Positions 1 through 6,466 of a stretch of DNA of 28,424 nucleotides are shown here, piece after piece. The position numbers were made by a program, and so were the translations under genes. The DNA comes from JANMDR01 sp031376425 (GTDB lineage Bacteria; Pseudomonadota; Gammaproteobacteria; Burkholderiales; Usitatibacteraceae), in the NCBI GenBank assembly GCA_031376425.1, contig JANMDR010000022.1:1-28424 (forward strand). Reading direction: 5' to 3'. The notes under the pieces were generated by a model that was not told where the DNA came from, did not search any database, and saw nothing but the letters and a program-made list of their open reading frames with translations. Numbering within the stretch: the stretch's first letter is position 1; every line of letters begins with the position of its first letter.

Positions 1-105
1 GGCTTACGCAATATTGCCCAGCGCTGGACAATGCCAATCCAAAACTGGAAACAAGCAATAAGTCAGTTGATGATCCACTTTGAAAAGCAGTTTAACCCCG
101 CCTAG
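1..105 (+). CDS. IS256-family transposase, C-terminal end (cut by window edge)
   Basis: The frame is open from base 1 to a TAG at 103-105 and gives 34 residues. They contain the LRNIAQRWTMPIQNW stretch that closes IS256 (mutator-type) DDE transposases, followed by an amphipathic tail. The catalytic residues would lie upstream, outside the window. The element is read toward the cassette block and ends just before the attC-like repeat at 142. Whether the full element is intact cannot be judged from here. Confidence 0.8.
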   Translation, partial: GLRNIAQRWTMPIQNWKQAISQLMIHFEKQFNPA

Positions 106-117
106 CAAAAACTAAAA

Positions 118-139
118 ACACAAAATTCGGGATAGCCTC
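118..139 (+). mobile_element. Probable right terminal inverted repeat of the IS256-like element
   Basis: Thirteen bases after the transposase stop lies ACACAAAATTCGGGATAGCC. Its position and its CACAAAATT...GGGATAG character resemble IS256-family right ends. The left end and the target duplication lie outside the window, so the exact boundary is inferred. The following bases (CGAGCTAACC) already belong to the attC-like repeat. Confidence 0.5.
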
Positions 140-141
140 GA

Positions 142-245
142 GCTAACCGGGCGACGACGGGAGACCCTCAGGCGTGAGCCTAAGGTACATGGTACATTTT
201 CGCCAGCCTAGGCTTGACCGCCTGCCGTTGCCGCTCCGGTTAAGC
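142..245 (-). repeat. attC-like recombination site (cassette 3' end), IS at its edge
   Basis: This is an imperfect inverted repeat of about 104 nt just downstream of the minus-strand gene ending at 268. The outer arms are GCTAACCGG (142-150) and CCGGTTAAGC (236-245), pairing with one extra A. Inside them GCGACGACGGGAG pairs loosely with the complement of the 213-234 stretch. Single unpaired bases in otherwise matching arms are typical of attC sites. On the minus strand the first box is GCTTAAC (fits RYYYAAC) and the last is GTTAGCT, which fits GTTRRRY only in part, perhaps because the IS inserted next to it. Confidence 0.6.
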
Positions 246-267
246 GAGAGGTTACGCGTCGCTCGGC

Positions 268-678
268 TCACTTGGCACGCATTCTGTTGTTCTTGGGGTT
301 GTGCTCAAGTTCGCAGAGACCGAGCTCTTCCATCAATGGCGGGACGTAGACGCCAAAGCGCCCGCGCAGACCTTTCTTCAGGCCATACCAGCCGCCAACA
401 GGATTGGTCTCCGAACGGCCCCAGCTTTCAATGGTGCCTTCCTTGGCTGGCTTCTGCTCATCGGCTCCGCCGAGTTCGACCCAATCGCCCATCTTCTTAA
501 GCATAGCATGCAAGTCATCAATGCATCTGGCGTCGTAATGCAAGACAGTACTTCCCACGGTGCAGACGAGTATCTTCTTCCCGTCTTTCTCGTCTGTGTG
601 CATTGTATACTCGGACGTGCCAGGAGGAGTCTTCAGCTTCCATGGGCTATCCTTGGGTCGAGCAAGTTGGGTTGGCAT
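268..678 (-). CDS. Conserved cassette-type protein resembling DUF6855
   Basis: The protein has 136 residues and no signal peptide or membrane segment. From memory it resembles a widespread small-protein family (DUF6855) that opens with a DDPWKLKTPP-like motif and contains HYD..AIDDLHAMLK, a KPAKEGT...WGRS segment, NPVGGWYGLKKGLRGRFG and a VPPLLE tail; all of these are visible here (SPWKLKTPP, LHYDARCIDDLHAMLKK, NPVGGWYGLKKG). Its function is unknown. The ATG at 678 sits 44 nt after a GTTAGGC box (728-722, minus strand) and behind the promoter module at 721-780. The stop lies 23 nt before the attC-like repeat, as expected for a gene cassette. The plus-strand ORFs across it look like shadows. 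Confidence 0.8.
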   Translation of the reverse strand: MPTQLARPKDSPWKLKTPPGTSEYTMHTDEKDGKKILVCTVGSTVLHYDARCIDDLHAMLKKMGDWVELGGADEQKPAKEGTIESWGRSETNPVGGWYGLKKGLRGRFGVYVPPLMEELGLCELEHNPKNNRMRAK

Positions 679-720
679 GATCTTCCTTTCAGCAGGGAAA
701 GAGGAAAAGTGGCTTTGCGA

Positions 721-780
721 CGCCTAACGTGTTTTATTTTGCATAACAGAACTGTATCCACTATCCCAGCAGATTACAAC
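721..780 (-). promoter_or_regulatory. Sigma70-like promoter module, copy 1 (with GTTAGGC box)
   Basis: On the minus strand TTGTAA (779-774), a 17-nt spacer and TACAGT (756-751) form a good -35/-10 pair upstream of the gene at 268-678. The -10 is followed by TTCTGTTATGC, an AAAATAAAACAC stretch and the GTTAGGC box at 728-722. The same layout recurs at 3517-3577 and 4608-4667. The left part is nearly identical to the third copy and the right part to the second. Confidence 0.65.
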
Positions 781-828
781 CGCGATGCATTTAAAACTAG
801 CTACCTGTCTACTTAGCTGCAAACCTCA

Positions 829-1104
829 TCAAAGCTTCCATTTCCATTCCTTGCTCGGCAGAGACCTGCTACGCGCAGGCCAAACCGGGCACAGTATTTG
901 CACGACTTCCATCAGACTCAACCACTCGACGAAGGGGTCAACTTTGCCCAGCGGCGGCCGAAAAGATACCCCTGCTTCGCGCACCAACACGACGCCCGAA
1001 CCCGTTGCAGAAACAGGGGCGCTTAAGCCGGATGGGCTTTTAGTCACCAAATCAGGCAACGTGTTAAAGGATGCATTAAGGGACGTGTTAAGTGAAGAGT
1101 TCAT
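829..1104 (-). CDS. Small protein overlapping the nucleotidyltransferase gene
   Basis: This is a 91-residue minus-strand ORF. Its ATG (1104) overlaps the last 17 nt of the nucleotidyltransferase gene, which suggests translational coupling. The N-terminal half is Ser/Asn/Thr-rich and probably disordered. The C-terminal part (EWLSLMEVVQILCPVWP followed by a short basic tail) looks like a conserved motif that I associate with small proteins found beside AbiEii-like nucleotidyltransferases, but I cannot name the family. It may be the partner (antitoxin or adaptor) of that gene. A plus-strand ORF over the same span has no recognisable content. Confidence 0.55.
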   Translation of the reverse strand: MNSSLNTSLNASFNTLPDLVTKSPSGLSAPVSATGSGVVLVREAGVSFRPPLGKVDPFVEWLSLMEVVQILCPVWPARSRSLPSKEWKWKL

Positions 1105-1606
1105 TGAGTAATTCCTGCTGATTGAATAGGGCGAAGTATTCCCGCAATTGAACCATATCGAGCGATGCGCGGTGTATTTGCACGAGCGCTTTCATGTCAT
1201 CGAAGTCGCGCATTCGCGCTGCATCGTTCACGTAGCCTTGCAACTTGAAGGCTATCAGCCCTTCGACGCTAACAACACGCAAGCAACCCATTGGGGTATC
1301 GCGCTCTACTGCTTGGCTCAACAGGAGACGCGCAAGCGGGCGATGCGCGTAAAGCAAGTCTAGCCCCTCTGTGCTGCGCACATAATTGGCGGCATCTTCA
1401 CTGCGGTAAAGACACTGGTAGCCCAATTTCAGCAACGCCTCATGCACTTTGTCCGCCGCTTCTGCTTCCAACAGAAAATCCACATCCTGCGTGGCGCGCA
1501 CAACCTGATGCGCAACCACCGCCAAGCCGCCAATCAAGGCCGGTTTGGTTTCAGCGAGCGCGAACATGGTCAATGCTTCGCGAATTTGTTCAGCTAGGTT
1601 GGGCAT
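1088..1606 (-). CDS. Nucleotidyltransferase-fold protein (AbiEii/MenT-like)
   Basis: The protein has 172 residues. Residues 25-46 carry the signature of minimal nucleotidyltransferases: GGLAVVAH, a basic stretch and then TQDVDFLLE, where the paired Asp residues would bind metal. The middle (residues 70-95) reads LYAHRPLARL, and VEGLIAFKLQ...RMRDFDDMKAL near 114-142 is typical of the AbiEii/DUF6036-like group. Related proteins act as toxins that modify tRNA or other targets. Here the role is inferred from the fold only. The gene is followed by an overlapping small ORF, so the two may form a toxin-antitoxin-like pair. The ATG is at 1606; its upstream boundary box is poor. Confidence 0.8.
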   Translation of the reverse strand: MPNLAEQIREALTMFALAETKPALIGGLAVVAHQVVRATQDVDFLLEAEAADKVHEALLKLGYQCLYRSEDAANYVRSTEGLDLLYAHRPLARLLLSQAVERDTPMGCLRVVSVEGLIAFKLQGYVNDAARMRDFDDMKALVQIHRASLDMVQLREYFALFNQQELLNELFT

Positions 1607-1665
1607 ATGGACAAATTTAAAAGGGCAGATTCAAGCTCGACGCGCAACGTTAAGTAATACATTAT

Positions 1666-1780
1666 CCTAGAAACGGCAGTTGAGCGCTAGAATCATCTGG
1701 AGAAGCCTGTTTTGATTGGTATTTCAAGGTTTCTACGTCGTCACTGATTGGGAGTGAGTGCGCTACACACGTGAGTGCAA
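1666..1780 (+). repeat. Dispersed repeat, copy A
   Basis: About 110 nt beginning CCTAGAAACGGCAGTTGA and containing ATTGGTATTTC, TTTCTACG and a GCGCTACACACG end. It matches copy B at 28004-28118 through most of its length. Its first 26 nt match copy C at 16374-16399. The first 25 nt form a small stem (CTAG...CGG / CCG...CTAG). It lies between two minus-strand genes, where an attC would be expected. Confidence 0.7.
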
Positions 1781-1791
1781 GAGGCTAGGTC

Positions 1792-2334
1792 TCACCACGC
1801 CAAGACCCACTCCGGCTCTAGGCCGCTGACGATACAACCGCCCGAAACAAACTCGCCGCGCTCAGCGGCAGCGTGACCTTCTGCGCTTAACAAACCCATA
1901 GCCAAGGGGAGTACTTTTGGCCCGTCCGATACTGCCTTGAACGTCACATCAAATGGCACCGCGAGCATGAGTTGCCATAGCAAGAACGCAACCACAACAA
2001 ACTTCGGCTGACGTAGAACAAGCAACGCACTCGCAGCCAAAACCAATGCGACTGACACAATTATTGCAACGCCCGACCATGACCAACCAAAGGGAGCAAA
2101 CGAAACAAGAAAAGCAATCCCGAATGGGTAAAGCATCATTGCGACCAAAAGCATAGCCGAGCGCAACAGGTGCTGCTTCATCCCCGAGTATGCCACAAAG
2201 CAGGCGAGCAAGATTCCCACAGCCGTCCATAGCGGTCGAAAGAACATGGGTGCGAAGAACCGCAGCAACACAATACCCACCGCGACGACCAGTGCGGCGA
2301 TAAGGGCGATCCGCAAACGAGATACGGTAACCAT
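1792..2334 (-). CDS. Small membrane protein of unknown function
   Basis: The protein has 180 residues with about five hydrophobic segments (roughly 6-25, 29-45, 53-75, 82-104, 108-126), then a soluble Gly/Glu-containing C-terminus. It has no family motif that I recognise. The start chosen is the ATG at 2334, only 6 nt after a GTTAGGC box (2346-2340, minus strand), the classical distance for a cassette gene. The longer reading from 2394 would run through that box and into the gene upstream. The gene is probably expressed from upstream or from a weak internal promoter. Confidence 0.65.
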   Translation of the reverse strand: MVTVSRLRIALIAALVVAVGIVLLRFFAPMFFRPLWTAVGILLACFVAYSGMKQHLLRSAMLLVAMMLYPFGIAFLVSFAPFGWSWSGVAIIVSVALVLAASALLVLRQPKFVVVAFLLWQLMLAVPFDVTFKAVSDGPKVLPLAMGLLSAEGHAAAERGEFVSGGCIVSGLEPEWVLAW

Positions 2335-2341
2335 GTGCAGC

Positions 2342-3028
2342 CTAACGTTCGAGCTTACCGAAACGCTGGCTAATGGAACCAAATAGTGACGCATATGAGC
2401 CCAGCCACGCCTTGAAGCCAGGGTAGCGGGTTGCGGATCCGCCTTCGACGTCGAGGACTGTGCCTGCCGGTAGGTTCCGACCGGCGTCTGCCAAGAGGAT
2501 TACGACGAAACGGTCCCCATCGGGCTTACAAAGAGGGATTGCCATCTCCAGAAGCGACGGGCGCAAGTAGCAATCAGCAGAGTTCGTTGCGAGGGCGGCT
2601 AAGCTGTCTGGCGGAAGGATTGAGAGCAAATCAGGTTTCTCCGAGTCATTCCCATGCTCAGCCCAAAAACTAGAAAGGCGTGCGCTCAGCGTAGGCTGGT
2701 AGTCTGCACCTAGCCGCAACTCCCCGACAGGAAAAATTGCGGCTGGAAACTCTCCGTGGATTGCCTCAAAGCCATCACAGTGCAAGTAGAACTCTTGCAG
2801 TTCCGCCGGCAGCTTTTTCTCGCTCGCAAGCAAAGCAGCTTGGGCGCTGGGCGGCCTGGCCCGCCCTTCCCAATTGCCAGCAGACTGGTTCAGGTTCTGA
2901 ACGCATTCGGCGACAAACTCGGCCATAGGAAGGCTGGCAATGTCTCGCCCAAGCGTTCGCTGCTCTCGAACCGCCTTGGCCGTGCCAACGAGAATCTTGC
3001 CCATTTTGAAGAGATCGAGTAGTCCCAT
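2342..3028 (-). CDS. SMI1/KNR4-like domain protein
   Basis: The protein has 228 residues. The segment around 75-95 (LPAELQEFYLHCDGFE) is the hallmark of SMI1/KNR4 (SUKH) proteins, where an acidic/aromatic helix is followed by a G-containing turn. The region FPAAIFPVGELR fits the next strand. SUKH proteins are often immunity proteins against polymorphic toxins or cassette-borne genes; a specific partner is not visible here. The 3' end (stop at 2342-2344) overlaps the GTTAGGC box that starts the next cassette, so there is no room for a normal attC between the two genes. Confidence 0.7.
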   Translation of the reverse strand: MGLLDLFKMGKILVGTAKAVREQRTLGRDIASLPMAEFVAECVQNLNQSAGNWEGRARPPSAQAALLASEKKLPAELQEFYLHCDGFEAIHGEFPAAIFPVGELRLGADYQPTLSARLSSFWAEHGNDSEKPDLLSILPPDSLAALATNSADCYLRPSLLEMAIPLCKPDGDRFVVILLADAGRNLPAGTVLDVEGGSATRYPGFKAWLGSYASLFGSISQRFGKLER

Positions 3029-3049
3029 TCACACTCCCGTAGATGATGA

Positions 3050-3081
3050 CCAACGGCGGTTGTTGTGCCGCTTATCGTTGG
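3050..3081 (-). repeat. Hairpin at cassette junction (attC remnant or terminator)
   Basis: CCAACG-GCGG pairs with CCGC-CGTTGG, with a one-sided 4-nt bulge (TTAT) and an 8-nt loop. It overlaps the stop codon of the gene at 3072-3509 and ends 21 nt before the next gene's ATG. The CCAAC and GTTGG ends recall simple cassette sites, but at 32 nt it is too short for a normal attC. There is no T-run for a classical terminator. Confidence 0.4.
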
Positions 3082-3509
3082 CAATTAGCGGCAACTGGTT
3101 GAGGCTGCCGCGCGAAGCCGAACCGGGCTGAAACGACATATGCGGCGCTCGGCAAGCCGAAACAAACGAAGAACGGCATGGCGCTGAGGAGCGATAGAAG
3201 CGATAGCAGGATAGGGCGATCGGTGGTTACGGGGCCGCCGACTCCCGTCACCCACAAATACCATAGAGCCAACCCGAACACCACACTGGCAATGACGCTG
3301 CCAAGAAACTGGCGCACGCGACCTCGCGTTGCGCAGGCCAATGCGATAACAATGCAAAACATGCCAAACATTGCTAAACTGACTGGTGACGGGGAGCCAG
3401 GTGTTATGATGAAAATGAGTACACCAAAGAACCCAGCAGCTGCGCCTAGGAGCAAACGCGCAGCCCTGCTCTCGCTTCTGGGAATGGTTGACTCTTCGGT
3501 TTCGTCCAT
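3072..3509 (-). CDS. Small four-helix membrane protein, cassette type
   Basis: The protein has 145 residues with four hydrophobic segments after a short Glu-rich cytoplasmic leader. The core FIITPGSPSPVSLAMFGMF...LACATRGRVRQFLGSV resembles a small membrane-protein family that I associate with integron cassettes. The function is unknown. The start is taken as the ATG at 3509, 8 nt after a CTTAGGG box (3523-3517, minus strand); the longer frame from 3581 would translate the promoter module. The C-terminus runs into the hairpin at 3050-3081. Confidence 0.75.
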   Translation of the reverse strand: MDETEESTIPRSESRAARLLLGAAAGFFGVLIFIITPGSPSPVSLAMFGMFCIVIALACATRGRVRQFLGSVIASVVFGLALWYLWVTGVGGPVTTDRPILLSLLSLLSAMPFFVCFGLPSAAYVVSARFGFARQPQPVAANCQR

Positions 3510-3516
3510 GTTTGCA

Positions 3517-3577
3517 GCCCTAAGGTGTTTTATTTTACTTAACCGCACTATAACTTTTATACCGGCATCGTACAACG
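3517..3577 (-). promoter_or_regulatory. Sigma70-like promoter module, copy 2
   Basis: On the minus strand TTGTAC (3575-3570), a 17-nt spacer and TATAGT (3552-3547) make a strong promoter. It is followed by AAAATAAAACAC and a CTTAGGGC box, the same order as in copy 1. It lies directly upstream of the gene at 3072-3509. Confidence 0.65.
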
Positions 3578-3637
3578 GCACCTGAACCTACGACTTGGAA
3601 CCGAGTGTTTCCGCGGGCAACACACTCAACTGATCCA

Positions 3638-3688
3638 CGCGGCGTGTAATGCGGCAGCGCTACTTTTATAACGACACTTCTCGCCGCG
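3638..3688 (-). repeat. Inverted repeat, possible degenerate attC
   Basis: CGCGGCG (3638-3644) pairs perfectly with CGCCGCG (3682-3688). An inner GTGT/ACAC stem is offset by an unpaired AGAA. A GTTGAGT box (minus strand, 3630-3624) fits the attC core consensus on one side, but no matching RYYYAAC box is seen on the other. It lies between the gene ending at 3770 and promoter copy 2, which is the place expected for that cassette's attC. Between 3690 and 3769 I see nothing else. Confidence 0.35.
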
Positions 3689-3769
3689 CTTTGATGCGCA
3701 AGAGGATGATGCTGACTACTAAAAACAAGCGTCTCCGAATTTTTCAAGCGATCAACTGTTGTACGTAAT

Positions 3770-4591
3770 TTATGTGCCCATCATCGTTAAAGCGGCTAAA
3801 CAAGTATACGTAGCAAGTACAGCAACAACGCAAATAATTGCCCGTCCAGCACCCCACGTTTTATGAGAAACAACACTATTTACGGTTGTATCCCATAGCG
3901 TTGTTCCTGTATTGGTAAGGCGACGATAGGCAAAAATGTGTGTGAAGAGCGCCACTATGGGAATGCCAAATGCCATGCCCTGCAGGGCGACCAGAAATGT
4001 CCTGTGCAATGCTGCCTCAAATGAGAGAATGCTCCCATCAGTCGTTTTTATGGATATACCAAAAAGCCACTTAGCGGGAGTATTGCCTACTGTCGAGAGC
4101 AAAAATGCCTCAAGTGGAATCCACCAAATTAGAACAATAAAACTAGCGATGATTTGGTTATCAAATATTTTGGCAAACACCGGGGCCTGACTTAGAAACA
4201 ATATGCTCGCGACCAATACAACTAGTAATAGAGACAGCAAACCTAGTGTGTAAATATCAAGGCAACGCGCAAAGAAACGCCTCCAAGGGTGATAAATACC
4301 GCCTAAGAATTTATTACTTTCACCACTTGCCTCAGCGATAGGAGCCTTAGAGATCGGGGGCTCAGTTCTTGCTGTAGGCGGGGTTTCATCAATGGGCTCA
4401 GTTCTTGCTGCAGGCAGGGTTTCATCACTGAGCCCAGTTCTCGCTGTAGGCGGGGTTTCATCATGGGCCTCAGAGATGTGAGGCTCAATCCTCGCTGTAG
4501 GCTGGGCGGTCTTTTCTGGGAATGCAAAACCGCATTTATGGCAGAAACGTGCTTCGAATTGTCTTTCAGTACCACATTGAGAGCAGAACAT
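3770..4591 (-). CDS. Zinc-ribbon and RDD-domain membrane protein
   Basis: The protein has 273 residues. Residues 1-21 form a zinc ribbon with CSQCG and CHKCG. Residues 25-95 are a Pro/Thr/Glu-rich linker built of near-identical 12-residue repeats. From about 100 an RDD domain follows: GIYHPWRRFFARCLDIY, several membrane helices and GNTPAKWLFGI (the RDD family's conserved G.T..K...G). RDD proteins are membrane proteins, some linked to ion transport. The start is the ATG at 4591 behind an AGGAGG ribosome site. The longer frame from 4669 would translate promoter copy 3. The C-terminus ends in a last membrane segment. Confidence 0.8.
   Translation of the reverse strand: MFCSQCGTERQFEARFCHKCGFAFPEKTAQPTARIEPHISEAHDETPPTARTGLSDETLPAARTEPIDETPPTARTEPPISKAPIAEASGESNKFLGGIYHPWRRFFARCLDIYTLGLLSLLLVVLVASILFLSQAPVFAKIFDNQIIASFIVLIWWIPLEAFLLSTVGNTPAKWLFGISIKTTDGSILSFEAALHRTFLVALQGMAFGIPIVALFTHIFAYRRLTNTGTTLWDTTVNSVVSHKTWGAGRAIICVVAVLATYTCLAALTMMGT
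4361..4506 (-). repeat. In-frame 36-nt tandem repeats in the RDD gene
   Basis: Two nearly identical 36-nt units (4361-4396 and 4397-4432) are followed by a third unit interrupted by an insertion and a partial fourth (4484-4506). They encode ARTEP.DETPPT-type 12-residue units in the linker between zinc ribbon and RDD domain. As multiples of three they can change in number without a frameshift. Confidence 0.75.
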
Positions 4592-4607
4592 GTTTCCTCC
4601 TGAAAAA

Positions 4608-4667
4608 GCCCAAGATAATTTATGTGGGATAACAGAACTATATCTATAGTCCCAGCAGATTACTACC
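4608..4667 (-). promoter_or_regulatory. Sigma70-like promoter module, copy 3
   Basis: On the minus strand TAGTAA (4665-4660), a 17-nt spacer and TATAGT (4642-4637) are followed by TTCTGTTATCCCA, an A/T-rich stretch and a CTTGGGC box (4614-4608). The block from TAATCTGCTGGGA to TTCTGTTAT is almost the same as in copy 1. It drives the zinc-ribbon/RDD gene. Confidence 0.6.
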
Positions 4668-4702
4668 AAGAAATATTATTTAGTAATAGGTCGTTCTGCC
4701 CG

Positions 4703-5719
4703 CTACGCCACGTGCATCACGCTTCGCAGAATCTTCCCACCCTTGCGCTTGATTCGCCGCCAACCACTATTATCGTTCAAGGTTATCCATCTGCGCTCCT
4801 CGCTTCGATAGAACCAGTCTTTGTCATCTTGAAAGTAGACCTGAAGATCCGCGGCCTCGACTATGTTTAGAATCTCGTTGCCGTGGGCTCGCATCTCGTC
4901 AAAGTCAGTAGTCGCTTTCTGACCCATCTCACTATACAAGCCATTCAATTGCAGCAGCAGGCCATTTACTGCCGATGACAGCGGCTGTGCGTTTAGCCCG
5001 ATCTTCTTGGCTTCTGCCAACAAAATTGGGTAGCTGTGCGACGGGTATTTAGAGTTGAGTGTTGCGGCAATCTCGTGAGCCTTTGCCTCGTCAGCAATGT
5101 GATATGACAGCAGCTCTCGGCAAAGCATGATAGATAAAGACTCTGCTCGGTCAACTGCGCCAATCACAAGGGGGTGAACGTAGGTAAACAGATTTTTGTA
5201 GGGATTTTCCGTGCTTTCTGCCTGCTCAGCTCTCCAAAGTCGTATCACGCGATTTAGTTCATCAAGGCTAACGCTTACGCGTGCGTTATCCCTATCAACG
5301 GGGGACAAAGCATGATTCAGCGACGTATCAACTGCAGTTAAATACGCTGTAGGGCCCATCAGAATCCGGTTGGCTCCAAGTGTGATCATTGTTGCTGCCG
5401 AGGCGCACTCAAGAGGCACTAAAGCGACTAGGTTAGCGCAATGTTGCCGCAACAGACTTACCATGCGCAACGATACTTGCCCGCTACCACCATCAGACTT
5501 CAAGAATAAGTAGATCGTGTCGTGGTGCCCGACGTGTTCCAATATCTCGTACAAAGCAAGTACATCCGCGCCACAAATTGAACCTCTGGGGTTATTCCAG
5601 TAGGTGATGAGCGGGCCTCCTAGAAGGGCAGAAGCTTGCGCGATCACGGCCTGCGTCTTCGCAAAAAGTACAGGAGGCTGTTTCGTTTTGGTTTTTGTGC
5701 TGGGCTCAGTTGGTGTCAT
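4703..5719 (-). CDS. ClpP/SppA-fold serine protease homologue (SDH type)
   Basis: The protein has 338 residues. After a short polar leader, ITYWNNPRGSI and the strand-turn IYLFLKSDGGSGQVSLRM place it in the crotonase-like ClpP/SppA fold. ECASAATMITLGANRILMGP contains the Ser-bearing nucleophile turn (SAAT) and the ...LGA..I.MGP signature of the serine dehydrogenase proteinase (SDH, PF01972) group. The C-terminal third is unfamiliar. No signal peptide or membrane anchor is seen, so it is probably cytoplasmic. The start ATG (5719) follows the attC at 5749-5850 by about 30 nt. The catalytic Lys/Asp assignment is uncertain. Confidence 0.75.
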   Translation of the reverse strand: MTPTEPSTKTKTKQPPVLFAKTQAVIAQASALLGGPLITYWNNPRGSICGADVLALYEILEHVGHHDTIYLFLKSDGGSGQVSLRMVSLLRQHCANLVALVPLECASAATMITLGANRILMGPTAYLTAVDTSLNHALSPVDRDNARVSVSLDELNRVIRLWRAEQAESTENPYKNLFTYVHPLVIGAVDRAESLSIMLCRELLSYHIADEAKAHEIAATLNSKYPSHSYPILLAEAKKIGLNAQPLSSAVNGLLLQLNGLYSEMGQKATTDFDEMRAHGNEILNIVEAADLQVYFQDDKDWFYRSEERRWITLNDNSGWRRIKRKGGKILRSVMHVA

Positions 5720-5748
5720 GAGATGAAGTGTAGGACGGGGGGGGTGAC

Positions 5749-5850
5749 TGCTAACTACGAGTTAAGAAGCTCGTCGCGCATGAATGGCCATACATTCGCG
5801 CTAAACAGCATTCCTGTTAATGACGCGATTTTTTGATCGCGATGTTAGAC
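5749..5850 (-). repeat. attC recombination site downstream of the BrnTA-like pair
   Basis: On the minus strand the site starts with GTCTAAC (5850-5844, fits RYYYAAC) and ends with GTTAGCA (5755-5749). CTAAC pairs with GTTAG. Inside, TCGCGTCAT pairs with ATGCGCGA leaving one unpaired T, and GAATG pairs with CATTC. That is the folded attC pattern with an extrahelical base. The antitoxin's last residues are translated from it, and the protease gene begins 30 nt beyond it. Confidence 0.65.
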
Positions 5851-6124
5851 GTGAAGGCGTTTCAACTAAGCGGCCAGAAACGTACTTATGCAGGACACTT
5901 GCGATAAAGGTTTGATATGGCAGCCCTTCCTCAAGGGCTCGTGCCTGTATATCCATCAAATCTGGTGATGACAGCCGAATATTGACGCGCCGCTCTTTGA
6001 TGAACGTAGCCGATGCAGCCGCCTTGAACTTGGCAAGGTCTACTTTGGTCGGCGAGATAGACTTCAACACGCCACCTTCATAAGCTTTCAGCAGGTCTTG
6101 TTCGAATTTATCAGGGCGTTTCAT
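5801..6124 (-). CDS. BrnA-like CopG-type antitoxin
   Basis: The protein has 107 residues. It opens MKRPDKFEQDLLKAYEGG, then has KERRVNIRLSSPDLMDIQARALEEGLPYQTFIASVLHKYVSGR, the ribbon-helix-helix region of antitoxins paired with BrnT-type toxins. It should bind the toxin and the operon promoter. It follows the toxin and overlaps it by 14 nt. Its last 17 residues are read from the attC site, so its C-terminus would change with cassette exchange. Confidence 0.8.
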   Translation of the reverse strand: MKRPDKFEQDLLKAYEGGVLKSISPTKVDLAKFKAAASATFIKERRVNIRLSSPDLMDIQARALEEGLPYQTFIASVLHKYVSGRLVETPSRLTSRSKNRVINRNAV

Positions 6125-6404
6125 TGGCGTTTCTCCTCAACAGGTAATCGCGCGTGGCTTTGCGGCTAGGAATAATGGTTTTCAAAAAATAGTACTCTGG
6201 CTCTTCAACAAAGGGCACTAGATGCGCATAACCATCTAGTGCGACAATAAATACAAGTTGGTTCGGGTACTTGCCGCTGTTAGGGTGTCGTACAACATCA
6301 AGTAATCCATCTGCATCAATAGCCAGAACCATCTCCTCAAACGAAATACCTCGCTCAACCTTTAGCTCATCATTTTTGTCGTGATTCCAGCGAAATGGTT
6401 TCAT
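6111..6404 (-). CDS. BrnT-like toxin (DUF497 type)
   Basis: The protein has 97 residues. FRWNHDKNDELKVERGISFEEMVLAI matches the opening of BrnT/DUF497 toxins, which are ribonucleases with a RelE-like fold. The Lys/Glu/Asp mixture and the C-terminal TIIPSRKATRDYLLRR fit the family's closing strand and helix. The toxin precedes the antitoxin, the usual BrnTA order. The ATG at 6404 lies 24 nt after an ATTAGGC box and just after the palindrome at 6411-6420. Confidence 0.75.
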   Translation of the reverse strand: MKPFRWNHDKNDELKVERGISFEEMVLAIDADGLLDVVRHPNSGKYPNQLVFIVALDGYAHLVPFVEEPEYYFLKTIIPSRKATRDYLLRRNANETP

Positions 6405-6410
6405 TCTTGC

Positions 6411-6466
6411 ATAGTACTATTCTGTGTGCCTAATGTCATCATATAAGTTGAACGCTTAATAACCAA
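6411..6466 (-). promoter_or_regulatory. BrnTA-like promoter and operator
   Basis: On the minus strand TTGGTT (6466-6461), 17 nt and TATGAT (6443-6438) form a promoter. ATAGTACTAT (6411-6420) is a perfect 10-bp palindrome next to the toxin start and is a likely autorepression site. An ATTAGGC cassette box (6434-6428) lies between the two. Confidence 0.5.

Noticed and set aside
174..500. Plus-strand ORF of 108 codons over the attC site
   Set aside because: It reads through the palindrome and antisense to the neighbouring gene; Arg/Pro/Ser-rich composition typical of a shadow.
301..816. Plus-strand ORF of 171 codons
   Set aside because: It lies opposite the DUF6855-like gene and the promoter module, has no recognisable content, and its strand disagrees with the whole block.
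2340..2450. Complete attC upstream of the membrane-protein gene at 1792-2334
   Set aside because: The GTTAGGC box is present but no RYYYAAC partner or pairing arm lies within 60-140 nt; the neighbouring gene's end occupies the space.
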